Shown here piece by piece: positions 1 through 8,213 of a stretch of 10,234 nt of DNA. The stretch spans positions 1-10,234 of the forward strand of contig CAJVPP010004051.1 in assembly GCA_910592005.1 (NCBI GenBank), written 5' to 3'. Position 1 is the first letter of the stretch. Each line of letters opens with the position of its first letter. The notes below the pieces were generated by a model. The model did not search any database, was not told the origin of the DNA, and worked only from the letters and a program-made list of their open reading frames with translations. This DNA comes from Funneliformis mosseae. Taxonomy: Eukaryota > Glomeromycota > Glomeromycetes > Glomerales > Glomeraceae. The position numbers were made by a program, and so were the translations under genes.

Positions 1-41
1 TAAAAATAATCAATATTGTTTTTAACGTTCTGTGACCCACA

Positions 42-104
42 CACACAATATTTCAGTGGGGGGTCAGACATTCTGTCATCAAACCCCCACTTTCACATTG
101 TGTG
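42..104. repeat. Imperfect GC-rich hairpin (nested inverted repeats)
   Basis: Three nested stems are visible. CACACAAT (42-49) pairs with ATTGTGTG (97-104), AGTGGGGG (55-62) pairs with CCCCCACT (84-91), and GACA (67-70) pairs with TGTC (74-77) around a 3-base loop. The block is far richer in G/C than its surroundings and is followed by a run of 16 T (123-138). It may be a foldback element or the end of a transposon that continues left of the window. I do not recognise the family. Confidence 0.55.
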
Positions 105-120
105 GTTAATTCAATAAATT

Positions 121-1020
121 AATTTTTTTTTTTTTTTTGTAATTATTAGATATTAAATTATTTTAAAAAAATTAAAAATTAGCGTTAGTAAATATTAATA
201 ATTATTAATTATAAAAATTAAAATATTACCATTAAATATATCTTAATATATAAAATTAAAAAAAAAGTTAGCATTAATAAACAAATTTTTTTATAATAAT
301 TTTAAAAATTTTAAAATTATTAAAATTAAAATAAATTTTTTAATTTAATTTAAAGTTTTAGATATTATAAATATATTTATTTAATATTAAAATATATAGA
401 GCTTTCTCTTTTTCTAATACAAAATACTTATTAATTTTAATTAAATAAAAATTAAATAATATATAAAATATTATTATTAAAAAATATTTAATATTAAAAT
501 TTAAGTATAGTTGATCAACTAATTTGAATAATTAATAATTTCTTTTACCTAATTATTAGATAAATATTATATAATATTATTTAAGAAAAAAAATTTAAAA
601 TATCTTATGTATACTTTTTTATAAAATTAAAAAGCCAATGATAAAATATTATATTATAATTAAAAATAAATATATTAATCATAATTATTATTAAAAAAAT
701 ATATAATTATATTAAATTATATTATTATATTATTTTGATTATAATTCAAAAAAGTATATTTTATATTAAAGTTTAATCTTAAGAAGAGTCACAGATATTA
801 TATAATATCATATAGGTAGGAGAGAGGATTGATGATGTCTTATATATTACAAAATTCCAAAAATAGAAATACATAATATATTAAATAAACTCATTTTTTA
901 TTAAATAATGAATAAAAATAAAGTGATGAAAAAATAAAAGAGAAGCATGTTATTTCATTTAACTCTACATTCATTTATATAAAACTAATGTATATTGCTA
1001 TGTACTAATCTAAAATGAGT
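121..1020. other. AT-rich intergenic stretch, no gene seen
   Basis: This stretch is nearly pure A/T, with stops in all frames and no coding-like segment. A slightly G-rich patch lies at about 781-835. On the minus strand an AATAAA-like hexamer (897-902) lies about 120 bases downstream of the pseudogene ending at 1023. It could be that gene's old poly(A) signal, but such hexamers are common by chance in sequence this rich in A/T. Confidence 0.6.
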
Positions 1021-1022
1021 TA

Positions 1023-2662
1023 TTATTTTTTAGAATAAGCAAAATGTCTATAATTTGTAAGAAAAATACGAATAAAAAAGTATTTTTTACACGTATTACA
1101 TTCAAGCTGTGCATACTGTTCAGCACTAACTAAAAGACAATGTTTGTCATACTTCATTGATTTTGTTAAATTTAGATATTATGCAGTATATATTGGATTC
1201 AAAAAATGGTTATCTTTACCTTGAATTACTGGTGAAAGAAAACCATTTGTTTGTTTAAAAAAAGTGGTAACTTCAGAAGCTCATTTTTGTGAACAGCATT
1301 CTGAATTTATATATTTTCATATATTTAAGAAATACTTGCACATTTATGTATAGTTTTCAATCTAAGCCTATAGAACCAGTTCAGTAATTCTATTATTATC
1401 ATCATCAATTCCTGTATTTACCTTAAAAGTTACATCTGATAAAAGAGCTGTTTGCTCATCAATATATTCAGAATAGATAAATTTTCTGAAAATCTTATTA
1501 CGTTGCCAAATATTATATAAAGCTTTACTGGTATACTGAAAATTTTGTAGTCTAAGTTTTTGATCAACAACTTTTTCTTGAGAATCAAGATGCTTACCAA
1601 ATTTATTAATAGGAAAAGAAATTTTTGCTAGCTTTTAGATAAGGATGCCATAGCTCTTTTAACAGGATTAAATGTAGATTATCCTAAAACATAAGTACAT
1701 ATAGTCAAATAGTCAAGATTTAGTTTTTTAAATAGACGGTAATATTGATGTATATTTTTAAAATATTAGAAGTTTTCATCTGATTCTCCATCTACTAATA
1801 TTACCTAAATCAGTTTGATTATATCATTAATTTTGAAAACATCTTTGTATTCTCTTATTGATACAAGATTAACCAAATCTTATAAAAGTTTATTCTAATA
1901 TACCATTAGGATCATACATAAATCACAAGCAATTTTGCTCTTATCATATTATTTGAATCAGCCAGATTGATCATTAAATAAACACTTGAAATTAACTTTT
2001 AAAATGCACCAATTAGAAAATCATGATCTTCTACTTCTACAGGTTCAGCAATTGATTGTATAGTTTAAAATATACGTTCTACAGCAGGTATACCAATATT
2101 AACTTTCACTTTATCATTTTGAGATATCATAATCGTTAAATCAGAAAATGTGCTTGTGAATGATTTTGATGCTTTTACTGAAGCTAAATAATAATTTGAA
2201 TTAATGTGTTCTTTCTTTTCACTTTGTGAAATATTAGCTATTCCAACCATTGCAGGATGGTAATAAGCTTTTATTGCAATAAAATTTCTATTATTTGATA
2301 ATATGTAATTGTGAAGTGTACTTGTTGATAAATATTCATTATAATTATTTTCTAATTTCTCTTGTAAATGTGTTACTGATCTAACTTTATCTTTAGCATC
2401 AGCTGCACTAAATTTAATTGAATTATGTATTTATTGTATCTATAATATTTACATATGAATTATTAATTACTTGTGCTAAATATTTTGAATGTAAAATAGA
2501 AAACCCTTATATAAGAACTGGTGTATTAAAAAAATCTTTGATTATTTCTTTAATATTTTTATTTTTTTTGTATTTTTTCTATTCATTATTTGCTTCATAA
2601 AATAGGCTTTCATAATTGTAATCAGGGTTTTTAGTCAGAACTATTTGTTTATATACAAAGCA
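1023..2662 (-). pseudogene. Decayed transposase-like gene of a repeated family (no intact frame)
   Basis: Protein-like sequence runs down the minus strand through successive frames: about 2662-2423, then 2430-1910 (longest open part 2430-2065), then about 1880-1612, then 1616-1023. It is broken by many stops. Recognisable blocks in order are ISQNDK followed by IGIPAV (about 2127-2080), VEVEDHDFLIG (2040-2008), ILVDGESDEN (about 1798-1772), LDYLTI then STFNPVKRAM (to about 1650), KFGKHLDSQ (about 1604-1578), a Cys-containing stretch (MCKYF, SECC) and a C-terminal C-x2-C segment near 1100. These match my recollection of a large family of predicted proteins in Rhizophagus; no function is established to my knowledge. 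The spacing of an early D, a later VDG-type D and an NPVxR motif suggests a DDE/RNase H fold transposase or integrase relative, which is inference. Several stops fall where Trp or Gln would fit. The product cannot be functional. The same minus-strand frame continues weakly from 2662 up to about 2794. Confidence 0.6.
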
Positions 2663-3076
2663 TTACAGAAATAATGATAAGTAGAATTTTGGTTCTTTAT
2701 AACAAAAGTTTTTAATGAATTTCAAAGTTAAAAGATAACTTTGTATTTTAAACTGATATATGAAATAAACGCAAAATTGAAATATATACATGAAAATTGA
2801 AAACTAGAAAAATCAAAGGGTTGCAATTACTTTTTATAATACTGTAAATATGATTAAATAACATAATGGTAATTTAAATCTATCGCTAAATAATAATATT
2901 AAAAATGTATGTATAAAAATTCATTTTGTGTCAAAACCATATATTACCATTACAAACCAGACTTTATTTCTTATTTATATGAATGAATAATTTTATATCT
3001 CACTTGTAGAATAATAAAAGTTGACATTGTAAAAAGATAAAAGATGATTGATATTTTTAATAGATTTTAAATTCTA
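2663..3076. other. AT-rich spacer, possible weak upstream part of the preceding pseudogene
   Basis: On the minus strand a 43-codon open stretch (about 2794-2666) lies in the same frame as the upstream end of the pseudogene that ends at 1023 and is separated from it by one stop. Its amino-acid content (K, F, Y, I, L) is what AT-rich noncoding DNA would give, so I do not call it coding. Nothing else is recognisable in this stretch. Confidence 0.4.
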
Positions 3077-3420
3077 TTTTTTTTTTTGATTTTATTTAAT
3101 AATAATGTCTTATGTGAGTAGGCAGGTTCAGGTTTTTTGAACCCAATTGATGACTATAGTCTCACTATACCTAATATAAGCACTATTGCTTAAGTCTCCT
3201 AATGAGTGTAAAAAAAATGATTTCATATTGTATAGAAAAGAGCCATTCTTTAAAACATAAAATTCAATGACATCATAAGCCCCCTTAAAAATATTCCACT
3301 ATTCTATAAAAGTACTAGATTGGTTGATTCAATGAAGTTATGTATCACTTCTGCTTCAAAAAAAAATATATAAAATTAAGGTTTAAGTCATCTAAATACA
3401 TATGCTTCAGCTGAATTAAT
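3077..3420 (-). mobile_element. Probable 3' end of a second decayed retroelement, poly(A)-tailed
   Basis: Read on the minus strand, a less AT-rich block ends with AATAAA (3091-3096), then three bases, then a run of 11 A (3087-3077). This is the arrangement expected of a retroposed transcript. Upstream on the same strand (about 3365-3230) a coding-like frame contains EAEVIHNFIESTNLVLL, then a stop, then NSGIFLRGLMMSLNFMF, then another stop. The 5' end and family are unknown, and no target-site duplication was found. The block could also be a retrocopy of a host transcript. Confidence 0.45.
3125..3143. repeat. Short hairpin GGTTCA/TGAACC
   Basis: GGTTCA (3125-3130) and TGAACC (3138-3143) can pair around a 7-base loop. 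It lies within the presumed 3' untranslated part of the poly(A)-tailed block at 3077-3420, so it may be an RNA structure near the end of that transcript. Confidence 0.4.
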
Positions 3421-3524
3421 ATATATTTTATATTTTTATTTTGATTGGTTAAAATTAGATATCTTACATAAGGAAAAGAGGGGTTTATCTCTAATAAAAA
3501 TATATTACGTAATATTTGTAATTC

Positions 3525-3537
3525 TCTTAAATAATAC
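3525..3537. repeat. Target-site duplication, left copy
   Basis: TCTTAAATAATAC abuts the poly(A) end of the minus-strand LINE and is repeated perfectly at 6728-6740, against the truncated 5' end. Allowing one mismatch, the match extends to 17 bases (3521-3537 against 6724-6740). This is the signature of target-primed reverse transcription. Confidence 0.92.
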
Positions 3538-3547
3538 TTTTTTTTTT
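3538..3547 (-). other. LINE poly(A) tail
   Basis: Ten T on the plus strand are A on the element's strand. They sit between the left target-site duplication and the 3' UTR, and AATAAA lies about 25 bases upstream in the element's orientation. Confidence 0.85.
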
Positions 3548-3571
3548 AATATATGGTAGCTTTGCACAATT

Positions 3572-3577
3572 TTTATT
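3572..3577 (-). terminator. LINE polyadenylation signal AATAAA
   Basis: A canonical AATAAA on the minus strand lies 24 bases before the poly(A) tract, the usual spacing for cleavage and polyadenylation. It closes a 3' UTR of about 220 bases (3768-3548), which includes the conspicuous GC-rich word CCACGCCTCC (3740-3731). Confidence 0.75.
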
Positions 3578-3768
3578 TAAAAGTAAAGTAAATTTTTACA
3601 AAATTACAAATTACAAGATAGAGAGTATAAAAATTCCTATTTAGCAATAAAACTAAATCAAAATCAACCTTGCACTATTTCAGACTAACCTACTCAAATA
3701 AATTAAGAATAGGTTTAACCATCCAATACAGGAGGCGTGGTTACTACTGATCTAAAAATTTAACCAGT

Positions 3769-4716
3769 TCATATCAAACCTAAAGGAGGAAATAAAATAG
3801 GGGGAAATACTAAAGTCATGTGGTGATGATGAAGGGAAGCCTGTATTGGTGAAATGTAATTTTTGATCATTGAGTGATATGTTATTGAGGTTTCAAAAGA
3901 TTTGATGTCATTGTAATGATCAAGCCAAATGGATTTTATTTGTAAGAATGCATAATAGTAAGTAGAGGATAGGAGACTGTTTGTTAATTAGATATTATTA
4001 ATAAGGTGGTGTGTTTTGTTAAATAGGAGAAGGGGTATAATTCCTTTGATCAAGTCAATAAAGTTAAGAGAGTCAGGTCGATTATTTAGGGACCAGATAG
4101 TCAAATCTAAAAGATCTGTAAAATCCTAAGTGTCTGAGATCAATATAGTGAAATTTTGTATGAAAAAATTTTTGGTTGAGGATATAATATCAATGAGTTG
4201 GTATACAATTTTGGCACAAGTCCAAACGTGATTAAAAGTTTTATAAGTACACGAGCATCTAGGACAATTCCATGATTAGTCATACAAATTTGAGTGTCTT
4301 ATTTTGAGAATTTTTAATGTAGAAAGCAATTCAAACATGAGTTTAATTTTAAATTTGCGGATGAAAGAGATTTTGAAGGATGTATAAGAGTTATTTTCAT
4401 TATCATTAAGAATGAAGGAAGTTCAAATCCAATCAACATCCATTGTATTGTATTTCTTAAAGTGTGAAAGTAGTTGTATATTATGAAAATCGATTGATCT
4501 GAGAAGGTCTTTCACGAACAATCTAGGTAGAATAAGTATAATATCCTCATAAAAATAGAGATTATAATAATGTTTTAGACATTTGGTGTTTGGTGTAATT
4601 GAAAGACCATCAGCTTTTGCTAATGCATTAACTACATTATTATAATGATCATTTGAGTGTGTTTTGACTTTGTGAAATTTAATGGAGATTTGATTAACTT
4701 TATGATAAGGAATCAA
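3769..4716 (-). pseudogene. LINE ORF2 fragment: RNase H end and C-terminal CCHC motif
   Basis: One minus-strand frame runs from about 4716 to the TGA at 3769-3771. It is interrupted by TGA at 4423-4425, TAA at 4276-4278, TAG at 4126-4128 and TAA at 3988-3990. The open part 4716-4423 begins with the last RNase H segment (KVKTHSNDHYNNVVNALAKA). Here the position of the fourth catalytic Asp (N..AD.LA in the family) reads Asn (codon 4629-4627). Beyond the first stop lies a Cys/His motif, C-x2-C-x8-H-x3-C (NCPRC ... HVWTC, 4266-4216), as seen at the C terminus of many RNase H-bearing LINEs, where it probably binds nucleic acid. The frame has no ATG at its start; it joins the preceding fragment by a frameshift near 4700-4716. 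Confidence 0.8.
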
Positions 4717-5803
4717 ATTGGGTAAAAGAAGATTTTAAAAATGGAGTTAAAGGTAGGGAAGAAGGTGTAAAATAGTCCATTTTATCAAAAGATGAAATGA
4801 CATTTTGTGAATCTGTGAAAATATTGACTGCAGCATTTGTAGGGGTTACATATATAGCAGATAGTACTGCTACTAGTTCTTCTAGAGAAGATGAAGGTTG
4901 AGGAGAAATGAGTGTAGTATTAAAAGAAAGTAGAGGTACTAAAGGATCAGATTGCAACCAGGTCACGCCCATACGAATAGAAGAAGTACCTAAGTTGATA
5001 AGGGAACCATCAGTATAAAAAGAGAGGTTAGTTGATTGTATGAAGTGACTCTTGAAATTATCTAAACTATTAAGGATTTCTATATTAAATAATTGATCAG
5101 CAGTAAAAGACAGAGGGGGCAAAGTAGGGAGAACAATAAGTTTACTATTATCCAATAAATGATAACTATGTAAAGCAATTTCATAAAGCATGTAAGGAGA
5201 CAAGAAACAGATATGACCAACAGATAGAAGAAGAGGAGCTTTAATGTCAGCATATAGGTATAAAGGAAAAATCACAAAACAATCTTTATGTTTATTTCTC
5301 ATATTATAAAAAATAAAGGAAGAATCATTATTAAATGAATATTTAGTGCATGGTAATAATAAAGTTTTAAACGTATGGTCTGACGATGCATTAAAATGTT
5401 GTAAGTGAACTATATCATTTTCAATTCTGAGTACCTTTTCAATTATAGCAGAATGGGAGTCTAAATACCAATTCACAGCAAAGTGTGTAGTATTTTTAGT
5501 ATAAGTCAGAGGAATCAAGTATATATTATTAGTGTGTGAATGATGATAATTTGAGAAAATGATTCTTGTGATAGGTGATGATATGAGCAATGATTGTAGT
5601 TTAAGAAATCAAGCAGGAGCCTTAAGAATTGCCAGACGAGCTGCTAAAAATTTGAGGTCAGGCAATGTAAAGAGTGCTGCACTATCTAATGTTGTAATTT
5701 GGTCAAAAAACATAAGTTTTTTGCTTCTTAAGACTGAAGCAAAGGTACAATAATCTGTTATGTTAAAAATTTTACATAGGAAAAATGTCCTTCTTTTATA
5801 CAA
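4700..5803 (-). pseudogene. LINE ORF2 fragment: linker and RNase H domain, one internal stop
   Basis: A single frame covers 5803-4700, broken only by a TGA at 5609-5611 in the context APA*FLK, where Trp would fit. The first part (FFDQITTLDSAALFTLPDL) is the linker after RT. The RNase H domain follows at residues about 188-296 of the open segment that starts at 5590. Its first catalytic Asp is in FYTDGS (codon 5011-5009), Glu in SSSLEEL (probably 4879-4877) and the second Asp in IFTDSQ (4813-4811). Family role: degradation of the RNA strand of the RNA/DNA hybrid during retrotransposition. The open segments start with TTG and are internal pieces of one polyprotein, not separate genes. The last Asp region continues in another frame after 4716. 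Confidence 0.85.
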
Positions 5804-5970
5804 TTATTATCAGTATTACTATTAGAAATGGTAATATTGAGTGATTTCAGGGCAGAAAGCAAAGTAGATCACCAGTCTTTAAATTTGAAAGAGTCATCAT
5901 ATAGCTAGAATGTTAAAGGTGATTTAATGAGCTATTCATTATTTTGAAGTAATCTGAGCGGATCATAGAT
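5775..5970 (-). pseudogene. LINE ORF2 fragment: region between RT thumb and RNase H linker
   Basis: After the frame ending at 5963, the coding sense continues in the other phase. It reads YIYDPLRLLQNNE, stop, LIKSPLTF, stop, LYDDSFKFKDW, stop, STLLSALKSLNITISNSN. The stops are TAG at 5932-5934, TAG at 5905-5907 and TGA at 5869-5871; two fall where Trp fits and one where Gln fits. The DPLRLL-type segment is the usual connector in these elements between the thumb and the region preceding RNase H. The segment is too broken for an ordinary ORF search. Confidence 0.7.
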
Positions 5971-6388
5971 GTAGTATCCAATAGATCTTTGTTATTAATA
6001 GATTTGATGAAATTGAAAATTTTTGCTTGGAGTTGTGTTGAATATAAGTGTAATTGTTATAAAATAGTGATGAATGAATAATTGCTGCTAGAGTACTTTT
6101 GGATAAATGAAGGTTTGATCTAAAAATTTTCTGATACGATTCCATAATCTGATCACAGAATTTATAGTCAAGAAATGTTAATTGGATGCGATACAAAAGT
6201 CTTGGTAATAGGACAGAGTTGAAGACTGCTTTAAGTTGTTTATCTGTGAGAAATTTCTTTTTGATTGTTAAGGTAGCATTATAAATTTTATTTTTTACTT
6301 GTTGCCTTATAACTGGTAGTTCAGCAAAAGCGAGATTCAGATACTGAGATAACAAGTAGAAGATTTGAGGTCCATTGGTTTGATTCAT
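5963..6388 (-). pseudogene. LINE ORF2 fragment: RT thumb / connection region
   Basis: This is an open minus-strand segment of 141 codons. The block LTDKQLKAVFNSVLLPRLLYRIQ, followed by LTFLDYKFCDQIMESYQKI, is the helical thumb region that follows the RT catalytic core in LINEs (typically a 'lPrllYr' segment). The ATG at 6388 is not a real start: the reading frame enters from RT in another phase near 6390. The sequence between the YMDD block and this segment looks shortened compared with the usual spacing, so a small deletion may accompany the frameshift. Confidence 0.75.
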
Positions 6389-6727
6389 TTTTTATTATGT
6401 GTTAGTCTAAAATGTACTGATGATGCAATCGGTACTGAAGAAAGTAATACAGATTTATCTCAGTTAACTAGAATACTATTGAGTTAGTAAAAGTCATCAA
6501 CTATTATTAGGATCGATTTAAGATCATCCTTAGATTTACTGATCCATAGGGTATCATCCATATAGGTAAGTGTGGAAATTTGTGTTGAAACTGTAGTTGA
6601 TAAGGTATCACTGAAATGTGGGTACCATTCAGCTGATATATTATAACTAAGATTAGTAGATTGTATGCGATATAATAAAGGATTATAATATATACACTAA
6701 AGAATTGGTGAAATAATTTCACCATTT
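6389..6727 (-). pseudogene. LINE ORF2 fragment: reverse transcriptase palm with YMDD
   Basis: In the minus-strand frame with codons beginning at 6723, the sequence reads GEIISPIL, stop, CIYYNPLLYRIQ, then about 30 residues, then STLTYMDDTLWISKSKDDL. The catalytic YMDD is at 6564-6553. GEIISP-type motifs and YMDD are core RT motifs (domains 4 and 5). In-frame stops are TAG at 6697-6699 (in place of the Trp usual after SPLL), TAA at 6484-6486, TGA at 6460-6462 and TGA at 6385-6387. The element is truncated immediately upstream of GEIISP, so the finger motifs and the endonuclease are absent. Confidence 0.85.
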
Positions 6728-6740
6728 TCTTAAATAATAC
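6728..6740. repeat. Target-site duplication, right copy
   Basis: TCTTAAATAATAC is identical to 3525-3537 and lies directly against the truncated 5' end of the minus-strand LINE. Up to four further bases (6724-6727) also match the left flank with one mismatch, so the exact element boundary is uncertain by that much. Confidence 0.92.
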
Positions 6741-6885
6741 AAAATTTTAAAAATAAATAAATATATATATATCTTCATTAAATAACTTTTTAATTAATAT
6801 AAATATCAAAATTTTAATAATAAATTATTTATCATATAATTTTTAAAAATTTGATAAATAAATCAAATTTTATAATAAAATTATG

Positions 6886-6907
6886 TTTATTTTATTTTAT
6901 TTTATTT
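6886..6907. repeat. (TTTAT)n microsatellite
   Basis: Four consecutive TTTAT units and part of a fifth lie in the AT-rich spacer (6741-6925) between the LINE target-site duplication and the MITE. Nothing else is recognisable in that spacer. Confidence 0.7.
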
Positions 6908-6927
6908 AATATAAAATTCTTACTTTA

Positions 6928-7099
6928 CAGTCAACTCTTGTTATAACGAACTCTATGTCCTAGACCTCAACTTCGCTATAAGGCTATAGTGAAGATTTTA
7001 AAAGATTTGATTGGCCAATTCGCTATAACAAGAGTATTTTTATTATATTTGTTTAAAAAATTCGTTATATCAAGAGTTCGCTATATCAAGAGTTGACTG
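6928..7099. mobile_element. 172-bp MITE, Tc1/mariner/pogo-like ends with TA duplication
   Basis: The left end (6926-6950, TACAGTCAACTCTTG onward) and the reverse complement of the right end (7077-7101) match at 23 of 25 positions, including the flanking TA. TA target duplications (6926-6927 and 7100-7101) and CAGT termini fit the Tc1/mariner superfamily, pogo/Tigger style. There is no coding capacity, so it would need a transposase supplied elsewhere. Inside are an inner inverted repeat (CTTCGCTATA 6971-6980 against TATAGTGAAG), a perfect 10-bp palindrome ATTGGCCAAT (7010-7019), and two extra copies of the inner terminal motif (TTCGCTATAACAAGAGT near 7019 and TTCGTTATATCAAGAGT at 7061-7077). 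Confidence 0.88.
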
Positions 7100-7101
7100 T
7101 A

Positions 7102-7920
7102 TATATAAAATATCTATAATTACAAAAAATATTTTATATATATTATATTTAAATTATATATATTAAATATAGGTATTATATAATATATATTAGATTTAAA
7201 GTAGATATTTACTAATCAAAAAGCTATTTTTTTATTTTATATTATTGAATTAATTTTTTGAATTTGTAATTGTATTTAATTACATTATGAAAATGTTCAT
7301 TTTCTTTAAAAAGAAAAATTCAAAAATTTTTTTATAAATAAAATTATATTTTAATATAAATTAATTTTTTAAATTATAACTAAAATAATATCTTTTAAAT
7401 TATTCAATAAGCAAATTTATTTATAAACTTAAAAAGTATTATTTTTTAATAAAATATTAAATAATAATTTTAGTAATATAATAATTAGATGATATAAAGT
7501 AATAAAATTGATTTATATATATAAAGTTAATTTTGTATAACCTTATCATCTAAATTTAAGGAAAAAATTTTTTAATCAATAAAATTTTACTTAACATTTT
7601 TATTGTTTTATAATCTGACTACCAATTAAAATTTTATATATTAAAAATTTTTTGTTCTGTAAATTCATTATAGATTATTATATGTATAATCAAAAATAAA
7701 AATCAAATTAAGTTTAATAAAAAAGAAAATAAAGTTGTTAATTTAATATTTTCTTATTAATGAATAATTATCTTGCTTATTGTCTTAGATGATATTTGGA
7801 TAGTTTGATCTAATCTATACTATTTAATAATATTATCATAATAGACCAATTCTATTTATTTAAATAACTTTAATTACTAAATTTTGTATGAATATATATT
7901 TTTAAAGAATTAAAGATTGT
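7102..7920. other. AT-rich intergenic stretch, nothing recognised
   Basis: This is nearly pure A/T sequence with frequent stops on both strands. I see no coding-like segment, transposon end or RNA gene here. Confidence 0.6.
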
Positions 7921-7923
7921 TGC

Positions 7924-8043
7924 ATTCCTTTTCTAACTGTACTTTTAAGTGATTTCCTTTCTGATTGCATTTTTAAAAATGACTTTCCTTCTAATTACAT
8001 CCTTAAAAATAACTTTCCTTTTTTAATTGCGTTCCTAAAAAAT
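7924..8043. repeat. Degenerate tandem repeat, four units of about 30 bp
   Basis: Four units begin at about 7924, 7953, 7984 and 8014. Each reads roughly TTTCCTT, then CTAATTGCAT, then a C/T-rich word, then TAAAAAT. The spacings are 29, 31 and 30 bases. Units 2 to 4 are the most alike; unit 1 has diverged. It is a small minisatellite of unknown role. Confidence 0.75.
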
Positions 8044-8213
8044 TAAAAATGAATAATAAATTTGATTATATAAATTTGCTAATAAGAAAAGAAAGTACAA
8101 ATATGTTAAAATATTCTTTCTTTTAAACTTACAACAAATCTTTTATTACAATTTACAAAAATACTGTTTGTAATATTCACATCATTAAAGGATTAAAAAA
8201 TCTTTATAGATAA

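Larger units (their letters stand above)
3538..6727 (-). mobile_element. 5'-truncated non-LTR retrotransposon (LINE) with RT and RNase H, decayed
   Basis: On the minus strand the element starts (6727-6723) inside the reverse transcriptase domain and runs through RT palm, RT thumb, linker, RNase H, a C-terminal CCHC motif and a 3' UTR to a poly(A) tract. Perfect 13-bp target-site duplications flank it. The endonuclease and the N-terminal RT motifs are missing, as expected when target-primed reverse transcription stops early. The reading frame switches between two phases (changes near 6390, 5970, 5780 and 4710) and carries about a dozen in-frame stops, so the copy is dead. RNase H downstream of RT plus a Cys/His motif points to an I- or Tad-like group; the exact clade needs a phylogeny. 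The element is less AT-rich than its surroundings. Confidence 0.93.

Noticed and set aside
508..521. Perfect 14-bp palindrome TAGTTGATCAACTA
   Set aside because: An isolated single copy with no associated gene or repeat, so no function can be supported.
794..809. Perfect 16-bp palindrome GATATTATATAATATC
   Set aside because: Almost all A/T; palindromes of this kind are expected by chance in such DNA, and no element boundary is seen.
2418..2600. 60-codon plus-strand open frame rich in hydrophobic residues, membrane-like
   Set aside because: It is antisense to the minus-strand pseudogene; the hydrophobic look comes from T-rich codons.
3120..3150. tRNA T-arm-like hairpin GGTTCA...TGAACC
   Set aside because: No acceptor stem, anticodon arm or conserved D-arm bases surround it.
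5559..5753. 64-codon plus-strand open frame
   Set aside because: It is antisense to the LINE linker/RNase H region and has no motif of its own.
6507..6725. 72-codon minus-strand open frame starting with ATG
   Set aside because: It is the +1 shadow of the RT frame, in which GEIISP and YMDD are read; its own translation shows no motif.
3538..6727. Classical RIP as the cause of the LINE stops
   Set aside because: Only some inferred changes are CpA to TpA; without an alignment to intact copies the specific mechanism cannot be claimed.
7019..7094. Repeated motif that could suggest a CRISPR-like array
   Set aside because: The copies are parts of a transposon terminal repeat with irregular spacing, in a eukaryotic context with no cas genes.
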